A stretch of DNA of 64,000 nucleotides from Pratylenchus scribneri (lineage: Eukaryota > Nematoda > Chromadorea > Rhabditida > Pratylenchidae), in contig JAQSEB010000131.1 in assembly GCA_030063045.1 (NCBI GenBank), forward strand, positions 372,001 through 436,000, written 5' to 3'. The first letter of the stretch is position 1; every line of letters begins with the position of its first letter. Below the pieces are notes generated by a model. It saw nothing but the letters and a program-made list of their open reading frames with translations, was not told the origin of the DNA and searched no databases. The translations under genes were made by a program, and so were the position numbers. Shown piece by piece: positions 35,584-48,579 of this stretch.

Positions 35584-37409
35584 AATTAAAAAATTTATAA
35601 ATACTAAGAAAATATTACGGTAAAATAATTTTTTTGAACACAAAATAAAAGAAAATAATTTTATTAAAATATAAACAACAAAAATTTAATAAAATAAAAA
35701 AATCTTGATGATATTTAAAATTAAATCAAATATATTGTTAAAAATTAATTAAAATATTAAATATTAAATTTTCAATTGATATAATTTAAAAATATATTTA
35801 AAAAATTTTTAATTTATCACAATATATATATTAATTGCATTATCTTATATTAAAATTTTTGGTAGTGAAAATTAATTTTAAAAATTAACAAAATGTAAAA
35901 AATTAAATAATGAAATATTTAATGTATAAATTTTTTAAAAATTATTAATAAAAAATAATTTAATAGAATTACTGTATTATTTTATTCCCATGAGAGAATT
36001 GTAATTAAAGATTGGACTTAACAACGATAAAGTTTATTGTGATACGTCAAACTTCCGATCACAAAATTATTTTAAAATTAAATGATTCCGTTTCATGAAG
36101 AAATTCAAAAATTATTTGAAATGACCGATTAAAAATTGCCCAGCCAATATCAAGAATATTAAGATAAGTTTTTGATCAAATGGATGAAATAATAAAATAA
36201 CAATTGAAGAAATAAATTATATTATTGAAAAAAACTTCATTTTTTAATCTTATTCCCTTTCTAATAAAATTTGAAAAAAAAATGATAAAAAAAAAATATA
36301 AAATTAAAATAAATAATAATTGAATAAAAATTTATTTTATATATTTCAATAAAAAAATATTGAAAAAAAATAAAAAAAATTAGACATTTAAAATAATTTT
36401 AACTTAAAATTAAAGAGTAAAAAAGGCCATTTTATATTATCGTCCTATAAATACGTTTGCAATTGATACATCCATTTATATTATTAATGGAAAAATAATA
36501 AATTTATTACAAACAATGGAAATAAATTTAAAATTCATAAAGAAAAATCACATAAAGAAAGACTTTATTTCATATTGAGTAAAAAATAAATTGAAATATG
36601 AAAGAAAGAAAATTATAAATTTTATAAATTAGAAAATTCTTTTGTAAGATATTTTATAAAAAAAATAACAGAATATTAATAATAAGTTTTAAATTTTATA
36701 AATTATGCTTCTTTCGAAAGGGAAAAAATAATTCAAAAAATTTAAGCTGAAAATTATAGTTATTATTTCTAAAACAAATTGAATAATTCAACAAAAACAT
36801 GGCCAACAATACATATGTAATAAATACTTAACTTTAATAAGAATAAATGATATTATTAAATTAAAATTTTATGATTTTAAAAATATGAATAGAAATTAAA
36901 TTTACTCTATTTAATAAAGATTAAATAATTGCAAAATTTTATTTTATTTGTTTTAAGATAAAGAAAAAAGAATAAAATCTTTTAAATTATTCAACATGAA
37001 AAAAAAGCAAAATTGTTTATCATAGTAAAGAAAAATAACATACCCAACCAATTCCATGAATTTGACTTGAAATTCGTCTTCATTAAAAATGAAATAAATG
37101 CAATCTGGTTTAATAATTTTTTAGAAAATAATAGTTTAATAATTACCTTATACATTGAAAAATATATTTGCTTGGTTTAAAAATTAAGATGATTTTAATT
37201 AACTATTAATATAATGAATAATAAGTTTAATAAGCAATATAATTTCTAAATCAGAAAAATATTTATAGAAAAAAAATCAGAAAAATTTTAAAATAAAATC
37301 AGAAAATAATCTCTAAATATATAATTAAAAAATTAATATTTATAATTACAATTAACATTATAAACAAATTCTGCCATATTTGGCATTTAGTACAATAATT
37401 GGCTTCTAG
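35584..37409. other. AT-rich stretch of the BEL/Pao relic
   Basis: Expected place of RNase H and integrase. Islands: 36,005-36,060 (NNDKVYCDTSNFRSQNY), 36,135-36,170 and 37,040-37,125 (NQFHEFDLKFVFIKNEINAI). None shows the integrase HHCC or DDE signature. The rest is nearly pure A/T. Confidence 0.4.
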
Positions 37410-37568
37410 AAAAGCAATAAAAAGGCTGTCTCACAAGTCACAAGCAATCAAATTATCTCAAATGATGGAGAAATTGTAGTAATTGAGGAAGAAGACATTC
37501 CCAGAAATTTGTGTCAAATGGGATGGATAGATAAACTTCTCAAAAGGAAAGATGAAATTCTAGATTAA
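37410..37568 (+). pseudogene. BEL/Pao integrase-side C-terminal domain (DUF5641-like)
   Basis: Open for 52 codons after a TAG. Contains DGEIVVIEEEDIPRNLCQMG then WIDKLLKRKDE. This matches the end of BEL/Pao polyproteins, where G-D-V-V-L-(I/V)-x-(E/D)-(D/E)-x-(L/I)-P-R is followed by W-x-(L/M)-G-x-(I/V)-x-x-(L/I) and a (K/R)-D-G turn. The frame ends at a natural TAA in the right place. This is the best conserved BEL/Pao piece in the window. Confidence 0.6.
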
Positions 37569-39361
37569 TGTATAATAAAATTAGATAATATAAGTTTTAA
37601 AATATTTATAAAAATATTAATATGGATATTAAATAAAAGCATATTTATATGTAAATAAAAATTATAGAAATTAGATTAAATAATATCCTTATTTAATTTA
37701 ATATATAAATAAATTTTATTAAATTTCTGTTATGAAAAATAAAATGGATAATCCCAATAAAAATAATTTATGAAAGTAATTTCATGCATGAAATATTAGA
37801 GCAAAATTAAGATTGCTTGATGATTAAAATATTATATATAAATAAATATGAGATATTTAAAATAAAATTCAAAAACATTATTCGAAATTAAAGTAATAAT
37901 CATCTATTGATTTTGATTCTTATATATATTTAAATATTAAAAAAAATAGATAAATATTAAATATTATTATTAATTAATAATTTTTCGCAGATTAAAATGA
38001 TTTAATAAATAGTTATAATATTAACTAATATAAAATATTAAAAGAAATTTATTATAAATTTATAAATATAATTAAATTTTTTAATTAATTAATATATAAT
38101 GAAACAAAATAAAATGTATTTAATTAGTCCGAAAAACAATACAAAAGAAATCATATTTTGTTCAAAAAGTATATCTATTAATCTCACATTGTATTTGAAC
38201 AATAATGAGAAAAACTCTTCCCTTTGTACTTCTTAAAAGAAAAAATTTTTTTAAATAAATTTTTATTGCAAAAAGAAGTAATAGTACATAATTTTTCTTA
38301 TCGCCATGAAAGTAAAATAAATCCTTGTTATTTTTATTTTTAAATAAGGAATAAAAATAACAGTTTAAAAATAAAGGAGATTGATTAATCTGTGCCAAAT
38401 AGAGATATAATCCAAACATTTGTAGAGCCGAATATTTACAACAACAATTTCTAATAAAATTATGTTTGAAAATCTATTTAAAACAATAACTAAATTTTTC
38501 TAAATAAATTACATTCGATTATATAAAAAATTTGAAAAATAATATCTATAATAATTTTAATTTTTAAATTTAAAAAAATTAAAATGAATAAGATAAATTG
38601 ATAAATAAAATATAATATATTAAAAAGTATATAATAATTTTTAAAAAAATATTAACAGACAAAATTATGAGTTACTGAGGTAGAAATAAAAATTTAAAGG
38701 ATGCTAAAACATTGATGTAATTAAATAAAATAAATAATTTTTGAAATTTTATTATTTTTATTAGTTACAATAAATAATATTAAAAATATTTATATATAAA
38801 AAATATTACACTATTTCTAATATGATAAAATATTTTCAAGAATAAATTATAAAAAAAATAATTATTTAGTTTTAAAAGGGATAATATAATAAATTATTAA
38901 TCATTTCAATCTATGAAGTTGATACAAAAAATATTTATATAGTAAAAGACATAATTCATTCAATGAATTATGAAAATAAGAACACGAAATAATATATTCA
39001 TACAAATTAGAATCATGATATTGTCATTTGGAAAAATATTATTAATTTCTGTAGAAAATTAATAAAATAAAATATATTTATTATTAAGATTTATTTAAAA
39101 GAGGCGAGCTGAGAAAATATAGGAAATTATATCGCCATATTATGGATTTCTTGGCTTAACAAATAACAAAACATTGGCATAACAAAATAAAAATAGGTGA
39201 AATTTTTTAAATGTATAATACTGAACGTTTAACCCTAGACAAATAATATAAGTTTGCAGATGTTATTTGTCAATAAGAGATGTATTTTGAAATATTATTT
39301 TGAATAAATTTTTAAATGATAAAAAATTTGCGGGAATATGAATATTGTAAAAAAAAATTAA

Positions 39362-39603
39362 TTTTTTTTTGGAAAATTCCTGCCGAAAGAATTCACCAAA
39401 TCCCGCTTAGATCCAATAAAAAAGATTGCTCATTCCCAGTATTTTTTAATTATTGCACATAATATTTTAGGTAATTTTATTTGCAATTATTTCTTTTTTT
39501 CCCATCGAGCCAACAAAGGGAAGAGAAACATATTGTACATTGACCACATTATTTCAAAAGATTTCTCTGATTGTCAAAAATTCATGGGGGCCGGAATAAG
39601 ATA
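39362..39603 (+). other. Unidentified 80-codon open island without a start
   Basis: One of the longest clean islands in the desert. It reads GKFLPKEFTKSRLDPIKKIA, HSQYFLIIAHNILGNFICNY and ends ILYIDHIISKDFSDCQKFMG. The YIDHIISKDF segment superficially recalls the YIDD box of LTR-element reverse transcriptases, but the second Asp is His and the flanks do not fit, so no family is assigned. It is followed 215 bases later by another clean frame on the same strand. Confidence 0.35.
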
Positions 39604-39818
39604 AATAATTAATGATCATATTTTAATGATATATTTATTTAAAATATATGAAATTGTACAAATAAATATTAAATAATAATATGTATTATTGAAAATATAT
39701 AATTTTAAAAAATCTATTTTAATATTAGAAAATTATAATTAAAAATTTAATAAGAATACAAGACATAAAAACAAATTTTAAATTTTCAATTAATTCTTGA
39801 AATAACTAGAATTAAATC

Positions 39819-39977
39819 ATGAATAATCTGTGGACAAAGCCAAAACAACTATATCTATCCTTATTTGAAAAAGCCTTCGCAAAAGTTATTCTATATAGCT
39901 GCATAAAATGGATTATCCATATTTTAGGAAATTATATTGAAAAAGGATTTGTGTATTTTATTACTAATAATAAATAA
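39819..39977 (+). pseudogene. 52-codon frame with a calpain-like helix
   Basis: Starts at ATG and reads MNNLWTKPKQLYLSLFEKAF then AKVILYSCIKWIIH. LW followed by LFEKAFAK matches the LW-x-x-LLEKAYAK helix shared by calpain protease domains. The usual Gly-Ser-Tyr after it is replaced by YSC, and a short insertion separates LW from the helix. The remaining residues come from A/T sequence. No other calpain block was found, so this may be coincidence. Confidence 0.25.
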
Positions 39978-42900
39978 TAATTCTATAAATATTTTAAAAT
40001 TTATGATAATTTAGCAGATTCCAAATAATAAAGAGAAATAATAATATAATATAAAATTAGATTTGTAAAATGATTTATAATTGATAATAGATCAAATAAT
40101 AAGAAAAAATTTTTATACATTGCTAAAAAATTAATTATATTATTTTTAATAAATAATTTATAAAATGAAAATATTTAAACAAAGATTAATGAAAGCTTAT
40201 TTTGATTATTCTTAAAAAACAAAATTTTAAATTTGGCGACTTATTTATAATCAATAATTTTGTCAAAGAATGAAAAAATAAAATATTTTTGAATATTTTA
40301 TTATATCTTTTTTGAATATAATTCAAGCGAGTTTTTTGATGATATCAGGAAAACAAATATAAATTTAAAAAAGATAAATAAATTAATAAATAATTTAAAA
40401 ATTCAAGTAAATATTTAGCGATAATTAATAAATTTTTTATTCAGATATTTAGATATAAAATTCATTTTTTTCCTCACTTTTAAAAAATAAATAAATCGAT
40501 TTTTTAAATTTTTGTTGTTTAAAATAAAAATAAAAAATTTTTGAATTGTTTCTTCTCTAAATTATTTAATTTTAAAATTAATTTAAAAGAACTTGAATGG
40601 GCTAAAATTAATTCTTACCTGCGCATAACTCTCTATTAAAAATTAGCCGCAATAAAAAACAATAAATGATCATTTTTATATTTTTTTTTAATTTTATATA
40701 ATGAATATGAATTATGAAACGAAGGTTTAACGGATTTTTATAGATTCATAAAAAAAGAAAAATGGAATGCTTTAAAATAATCCAAAAAGAATAATATATT
40801 ATATAAATAAGAAATTTAAAGAAAAACGATTGCATTTATCGTTTTTTAAATCGATTTATTAAGATATTTTTTAATAAAATAAAAATACAAATAAATTCAA
40901 ATATATAATGGAATTATAAAATAAAATTTAAAAAAAAAATAAAATATTGCTTTTAAAATATCAAAATCTAAACAATATTCTTAATATAATTTAAAACATA
41001 ATAACTGCATATGCAAAATTACAGTAATTGATAAATTGTATTTTAACCAATAAGGAAAACTGGGCTAAAGCGACGAAAAAGAATGTGAACTACCAACGGA
41101 CAATAATTTGGTGAATTAAATTTTATTTAGAAATTTATTATTAAAAAAATTAGAAATAATTGGGCTTATTTGCATATTTTATATTTGATCGATATATAAT
41201 AATATGAAAAAAATTTAAATTCTTTTCCAAAAATTTAATTTTCTAAAAATAAATAAAATATAATTTTTTCAAATTTATTTTTCTAATTTACATAAATATT
41301 TTAAAAAATTTTGTTCTTTTTAAAATAACAAAAATAATTTAAAATTACTCATTATAATTTTAATTTGAATAAAATAAATTTTAGATTAAAATTAAAAAAT
41401 GTAATTAATAATTTTTTTTATATTTAACATATATATTATAATGTAGCAAAATATAATATTATCAAAAGATTATTGCCGGATAGAAGATCTTAAAATGAAA
41501 TAATAGCAATTGGGCTAAATAATAACTTTGGAAAAAAATAATTGATATAAATTAAAAATCTGTAAAATTTGATGTATCAAATCTAAAAAAATAAAAAAAA
41601 TCCTTAAAAAATAGAAAATAATTATATTTTTCATTCAATAACAGTGAAATTATATTAAATTACAAAATTTTTTGAATAATAAATTACTGCAAAATTTTTA
41701 TAAACTTATTATTAAAAAAATAAATTCTATGAAAAATTGAAAAAAAATAAAACAATCTATCAATTAAGAAAATTAAGATATATTAACTTTTGATCTCTTA
41801 ATTTATTTTTTTTTTTGTTGAAAATTGCTTTCTTTAATTTAAAATGAAAGACTAAATTAAAATTTAATCAGAATTAATTTTAAATAATTTTTAATAGAAT
41901 TATGGAAAATAAAAAATTATTGATTTCGAGCAAAGTCGCATTTGATTCATTCGAAGATAATGATAAGGTTTTAAAAAATATATGGAGCAAAAAGGAATTA
42001 TATAAATTAAATAATTAAATTAGTAATACACCGAATCAGGAACAGTAAGTGATAGCGATGAAGAAATAATTCATGACTACGACTAAAACACACTAACATA
42101 ATTAATGAGTTTAAAAAAAATTTTTTGAATAAAATTTTGAATTTATAATAAAATAAAATTTATCATTTTAAAATATTCAAAAAATAATTAAAATTTAATA
42201 ATTAAATAAGTATTAGTTATATTTGAGAAGTGACATATTTTATATCAGTTCAATTTTTTGATAATAAATTGAAAAAATAACATTTTTTTTTATTAAAAAA
42301 ATTCAAAAATAGAAAGAAGAAATAATTATATGAAATAACCAAATAAATTTGACAAATTTATTAAATGGAAAAAATTAAAAAATTTGGGTATTTTTAATTA
42401 CTTCGCCAATGCATTAGTATTTGGGTGAACAAACCAAAAGCAAAGATGATCGCTTCTGGCACAATAGGATAAAGTTATAATAAAGCTTAAAATTTTTAAT
42501 TTTTATATAAACATATAATAATTAAAAAATAAAAAAAATTAAAAAATTAAAATGATATTTTTTACATCAATTTATAAAATAAAAAAATAAAAATTCTAAT
42601 ATAAATATGAGTCTTATTGTCCAAATAGTTGAAATATGTTTATCTAATAATTATTAAAATAATATATAACGAATTAATATTTATTTATGGTCCCAGAATC
42701 GTCCCTTGCCAACAAACTTTTACCAAAAGAACCGAATAAAAAATGAAAAAATTATTTAAAAAAATTAATAATTAAAAAAAATCCATAATGAAATATATTA
42801 AAAAGTAGATTTAAAAAAATTAATAATAGGAAAATAACAAAATAAATATTGTCAGACAATCTTAATCAAATTTATTAAGCTTTATACTTTTCACATAAAT

Positions 42901-43659
42901 TCCTCATAAAATGCAAGTGCGAGAATTTTTTCATAAAATTCATCTGTGTTATTAAAATTTATTCAAATTATAAATACGGATGGGTATAGAGTTTGCTTCA
43001 TTATCGAGAGCAACAAAAAGCGCATGATATCTATCTTAATGAAAAGAGTGGCTTCCATTAAATTGATAGTTTTAATTGTAAATTACAAGAAAAAACAAAA
43101 AAAGTCATTAAATAAATTAAAAAAAAATATTTTTTTTCGAATATTAAATAAAATTTAAAATATTAAATTATAATCAATTGAAAAAATCTGCACAATAGAT
43201 AAAAAATTTATTTTATTAAAAAAACATTAATTGTTATTCTGGTAGAATCGATGGAATCCGAATTAATAAAATTTGATTGAAAAAAAATTTATTTTTTATA
43301 AGTAAATTGAAAAATTCATGAATTTATTTTCCTTCTAAAGTAAATTATTTAATTCAATAAATTAATAATTTATTTTAAGAAAATGCTATTATAAGTTTTA
43401 ATAAAAAAAAAAACAAATTTATGTTAAAAAATCGAATTATTTGTTTATTTCTGAAAATGATAATCTTAGACTAATTTAGATTAGAAAATTGTTATAATTC
43501 CAATTCAATAAAAAAATTAATTACTTTATATAATATAAATTTTAATAAAATAAATTGATTTAAAATTGAATTTTATAATGAATAATAATTTTTATTTTTT
43601 TAATTTTTATTTTTATTTATAAAATAAAGATTAAAATACCTTTGATTTTATCACCACTT

Positions 43660-43750
43660 ATAATTAAAATTCATAGCTCCTCCGCATTTTATTTTACATT
43701 GTTTTTGATCCTTCGAAATTATTTCAAAATAAATTATTAATTAAAAAATA
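43660..43750 (-). pseudogene. BED-finger-like fragment (hAT type)
   Basis: Minus-strand island reads NYFEIISKDQKQCKIKCGGA. BED fingers of hAT transposases start with an aromatic-x-x-Phe, then Lys-x-x-C-x-x-C-G. Here the cysteines are three residues apart (CKIKC), so one codon appears inserted, and the His pair is missing because the frame ends at tandem TGA-TAA stops. Confidence 0.3.
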
Positions 43751-45134
43751 TAAATAAAGTAAAAATGAGCGTTATGCTTTATTGATATATTTATAAAAAT
43801 TGAATTATTTAATAGCAAATGTAAAAATATTTATAATATATAAATTCATTCAGATGCACCTAAAAAGGAAAAAACTTTTATGTTCTTCTCCAAAATAACT
43901 AAAAGTGTCTAATGCCCATATAAAATTTAATAATCGATGAAAACCTCCATTTAGTGATGAAATTTTAAAAATGCATTTATTTTAATTAATTTAATAAAAA
44001 ATAATTTCAAACAATTTATTAATAAATAAAGAAGAAAAAATAGACAAAATTGATAAAAATTGCAATAATATAATATGTAATTTTTTTAAAAATTAAAAAT
44101 ATTTTGATATCATTAAATTACACAAAATAGCAATGAATGAAAATAGGATGCACTGTAATCAAAATACTAATCGATTCTATATGCTTTCATTATTATTATT
44201 ATTATTATAAAACTTATATTTAAAAAATAAATTCATTTAATAAAAAAAATATAAAAACCAAAAAAATAACTTTATTATTATCAAATCTAAATATCTAAAT
44301 AAAATATTTTAATTAAAATAACGATTAAATATTAGAACAAAAAAAACAGATAAATAATCAAATTATTTTATAAAAATTAAGAAAATAGAAATAATTGTTA
44401 TTAAAAAATTTTAATTTCTAAATAATTATTATAATTGTATTATATTATTTATTTTTATAAAATTATTAAATTTTAAAATTTTAAACTCTTTAATTTCTTT
44501 AAAAAAAGAAGAATTGAGTTTTATTTGGTTATTGCTTATTTTGGTGCACCTTATTACTCTATATTTATTGGTTGATAATAAAAAATAAAAAATTATAATT
44601 GTAGATGGCGACTTTGGCAAATTTAAAAAGAATAGAAATAAATTTTTATTAATTTATTTCTATAATTAAAAATAGGAATTCTTAAGAATAAAATCAGATT
44701 TTTCACTTATAAAAATTCAAATTAATTTGTATTAACAATAAAATAAGGAAAAATTAGAAATTTTCAGAATTTGGAATATAAATCAGAAGAATACTCTATG
44801 ATCATTGAGCCGATGACACATTACAAAAAATCAGTTAAATATTCTACCAAATAATAAATTAATACTAAGTTAAAAATATAATTTTTAAAAAATAAAAAAA
44901 CAGCACTATTTGTAAGGTAAGAAGATTAAAACAATATAAACAAATCTAAGCAACAAATTAAATATTCTAAAAATTATTTTTCATGGTAACAAAACCTAAA
45001 ATTTATATTATCTTAAAAATAAAAAAGATATTTATAATTAGATTAAATTCAAATTAAAAATGAAAAAAAAAGACAAAAATTAAAATTTTTATGACAGAAA
45101 TTATTCAATTGTTATAAAATAAATGATAAAAAGA

Positions 45135-45430
45135 TATTTTATTACTCTATCCTGATAAATGCCGAAGCAAAATTATGTGGATTGAAAAATGATCAAAATA
45201 TAAAGAAAAACTATTAGATCAATTCAAAATCATGGAAACTTTGGAAAAATAGTTGGATTCATGTTCCATTCTTAAAAATTGCAGAAAATAAATATCAAAT
45301 CTTTGACTCAAATAATATTTCCATCCCAAATCCCAAAAATATTTTTCGTTAGTGACGATCCTCGGACAAAATTAAGCCTATCCAAACCAACCTAAATTTT
45401 ATTCTCAATATGATTAAATTTATAAATTGA
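45135..45430 (+). pseudogene. Unidentified frame broken by TAG and TAG-TGA
   Basis: One plus-strand frame stays protein-like for about 95 codons, interrupted at 45,215 (TAG) and 45,350 (TAG TGA). Segments read ILINAEAKLCGLKNDQNIKK, NSKSWKLWKNSWIHVPFLKI, AENKYQIFDSNNISIPNPKN and DKIKPIQTNLNFILNM. The middle part loosely recalls the C-terminal beta region of family 38 alpha-mannosidases, but not enough to name it. Retention of frame across stops points to a young pseudogene. Confidence 0.35.
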
Positions 45431-46713
45431 TGCAATAAAAGTTAATGTAAAAAAAAATTTTAAAGAAAAATAATTGTACAAATAATTTTTAAATAAAAAA
45501 TTTAATTGCGATACATTTTTAAAAAAAATTTTTTTAAATATTTTAATTTATAATATTCTATAATTGTGTTGATTTGAACTCCCTACATAAATTTACCTCT
45601 AAATTTGGACAATAATAAAATAATATAAGAAGTTTCTGCTATGTTACGAAGGAAATTTTAATTTTACATAAAAAATTTTTGAAAAATTAACATCAATATA
45701 AAATTAGAAATAAATAGAGATTTTTATATTATTTAAATTAATAATCAATAATTAAATAAGAATATTTATTTTTTAATGAATATTTATTAATAAATTATTT
45801 TGAAATAAATTTATTCTTAAAAACTAAATTATCCGTATTATTAAAAAAAAGCTAAAATACATTTTTAATTGAAATTCCTTAAAATTAGTGAAAAAAAAAT
45901 ATTCAAATGATAGCAATGTTTCGGGTTATAATTTATAAGTAATGAAGTGATAAACAATTAAGAAATTAAAATAATAATTAAATATAATAGATTAAAGATA
46001 TTATTTTAATTACATCTAATATATTGCCACTGAAATAAACTAATTTTGAAATTAAATATTTAGAGAAGATAATACAACAAATAAGAAAAAATGAAAAAAT
46101 AATGATGTAGATGAAAATACAGAATAAAATTTGTAAATAAACTGTAATATTTTCTATAAAAAACAATTATAAAAGGTTATATTCTTATTAGAAAAAAAAA
46201 GCTTTTTTTAGGAAAATATGTTGCTTCGATTAATTTAATTAAAACAATTCCCAGGAAATATTGTACTTTAAAAAAATCTATAGAATTATGTAAATTTTAA
46301 ATAAAATTTAACAAATTATTCTTTTAAAAATAAATTGCTCTTAGAAATTTGGGGGAATTTTTTAAATTAAAAATTCATTAAATAATAAAATTTAAAAAAT
46401 CTTTTAACGATATCGAAAGGCATATTAAAGTCTTACTGTTAAGAATGAATTCATAAACCGAAAATAAAAGATTATATATTCATGGGTATGCGATAAAAGG
46501 GAATTTAAAAAGCACTAAATATAAAAAGAATGCTAGATTAAGAAAAAAATAATTTTTCGTAAATTTGAAGGTAACAAATATCGAATAAAATTTCAATTTT
46601 AAAAATTTAATAGAATAAAAAAATATTATACAAATAGAAAAGATATTTTATATAAAACTGAAAATTCATTAAATTTTGTAAGGAATAAAAATATTATATT
46701 TAAAAATTTTATT

Positions 46714-46901
46714 GAGATGACTCCTTATCTTGCCTAAAACCGTATAAATATAAAACATACAAAATGTACTCAACCGAACAGATAATTGCCCAAATTATCC
46801 CGTCTAAGAATGGTATTAATTATGAAAATTTAGATCTTTGTTTTAAGATGAAAATGAAAAGACTACAACTGTCTCAAATGATATTGAAGGATTTAAATTA
46901 G
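46714..46901 (+). CDS. Hypothetical 62-codon frame (45 from its ATG)
   Basis: ATG at 46,764; the open frame extends upstream to 46,714 (DSLSCLKPYKYKTYK). From the ATG it reads MYSTEQIIAQIIPSKNGINY then ENLDLCFKMKMKRLQLSQ. Composition is even and protein-like. It may be a gene fragment or exon; no family recognised. Confidence 0.3.
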
Positions 46902-48336
46902 CAGAAGAAACAATTAAATTTTAATAAAAAAAATAAAATTAATTTCCATTGATAATTATCAAATATTTTATTTCAAATTATTATAAATTTTTAAGCGCTT
47001 AAATATGAAATAAGCAACTATTAAATAAAAATTTTGATAATAGAAGAAATTAAAATATTGGTTATATTTAATATTAGCAATATCTTTATAAAATTAAAAA
47101 ATATTATAAGGTTCCTTTAATACAAAATTAAGACAAAAGAAAAGATCATTTAGAGAACTATTTTCTTATGAACATAATCTGATGAAATTTGATTAATTTT
47201 ATCAAGATTATTTTAAAATTTAGAGCTAGTAGATACATATTTTCGACAAATACTTTATTATATATGCCCAATTTATGACATTCTCTTTGGAGTAATGTAA
47301 TAGAGGTAAAATTCATAAAATAAATAATAAAATTTTATTTGTAAATAATATAGAATAAGAAATTTTGTATTTTAATAAAAAAAAATAAAAAAATTATATA
47401 ATAAAAAAGAAATTATAATTTACAAATAAATAAAATAAAAATTAATAGTTATTAAAAATAAATAAATATATATTTATGTAATAAAATTGATCATAAAATC
47501 TTTTAAAATTATTTATTTATAAAATAAATGATGATGGGAAATGCACATAAATCTTTTAATTTAATTAACTGGTGATGAAAATATTAAATAGAAATATTCA
47601 AAAAATGCACTTAATTTCTTAGCAATTTTATCCAATGATTCTTAGTATTTTTTTTTAAAAAAAGGTATAATTTGATAAAAATAATAATTATCATAAAGTT
47701 CATGAAAAATTATACAAATTATGTACTTATTTTTCTATAAAACAATTATATAATTTAAAGAATTAATTAAATTTATTTAAAAATTATTTATTAAATTTCA
47801 TTTCTAATGGTAATAGAACGGAATTTAAACGACTTGGATATGCAGCAATTTTTATAAAAATTTTTAAAATTTATTCAACATGAAGCATTAAAAATATGGA
47901 GTAAAATATCTTCATAACCTTTTTATTTCTTTATATAGAAATAAAATTTTAAAATTAATAAATAATTCTAAATCAAAAAATATTAATAAACTATTGAAAT
48001 ATTTAAAAAGTTCAGTTTTATTATTCGAAAGAAATAAAGTAATTTGGAAAAAAATTTTAAAAAAATAAATAAAATTTATTGGAAATTTTAAAATGTTTTA
48101 TTCCAATTTCATAATAATTCGTTCAATTAAAATATTTTTCCTTTAATGCTAATTTTCACAATAAAAAATATAATTAAATTAAAAAGCTTATTAAAAATTA
48201 TAATAAAAATAAAATACATTTCCATCATTTAAATTAAATAACATTAAAAGAAAATTACAGTATCATGAAAATAAAATATACAAACAATATTAAATACATA
48301 TTTAAATTGTGAATTAAATTTAATACAATTTTATAA

Positions 48337-48579
48337 ATTAATGTAACGACTAGCCATAATGCTGGCTTTAATTTTCGGGAAACAGAAAGGGAAGATACAG
48401 AGAATACATTCCTTGGTCTAATTTGAGAAAGGTGCGGAGACGATTTAGAATTTATAATTTATGATTCAATAAGAAAAAGGACAATTCAATTAATAAAAAA
48501 TTCATCTATGCCGCATCAAATCTCGATCCATCGATTTTATAAATTTGAGCAACTTAAAAACTTTCTATTCGTAAATTAA
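48337..48579 (+). pseudogene. 80-codon frame broken by one TGA
   Basis: Reads SHNAGFNFRETEREDTENTF, then LGLI, TGA (48,424-48,426), ERCGDDLEFIIYDSIRKRTI and SSMPHQISIHRFYKFEQL. A second frame over the same island (GRYREYIPWSNLRKVRRRFR) is also open, so the true frame is uncertain. GC content is clearly above the background. Unidentified. Confidence 0.3.

Larger units (their letters stand above)
37569..46713. other. AT desert with scattered islands
   Basis: No intact gene. Islands outside the entries listed separately: 39,090-39,165 (DLFKRGELRKYRKLYRHIMD), 40,590-40,640 (LEWAKINSYLRITLY), 41,030-41,116 (ILTNKENWAKATKKNVNYQR), 41,930-42,018 (SKVAFDSFEDNDKVLKNIWS), 42,035-42,090 (ESGTVSDSDEEIIHDYD), 42,400-42,470 (RQCISIWVNKPKAKMIASG), 42,690-42,745 (MVPESSLANKLLPKEPNKK), 42,955-43,075 (NTDGYRVCFIIESNKKR), 43,850-43,920 (HSDAPKKEKTFMFFSKITKS), 44,110-44,215 and 44,755-44,865 (NLEYKSEEYSMIIEPMTHYK). 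The 85-codon minus-strand frame at 38,162-38,419 is unidentified. All plus strand unless stated. Confidence 0.45.

Noticed and set aside
39362..39603. YIDHIISKDF as a reverse-transcriptase YxDD box
   Set aside because: The second catalytic Asp is His, and neither the preceding nor following residues fit the family.
45978..46166. 62-codon minus-strand frame rich in Ile and Phe
   Set aside because: Looks like a membrane protein only because the strand is T-rich; no charged flanks or conserved motif.
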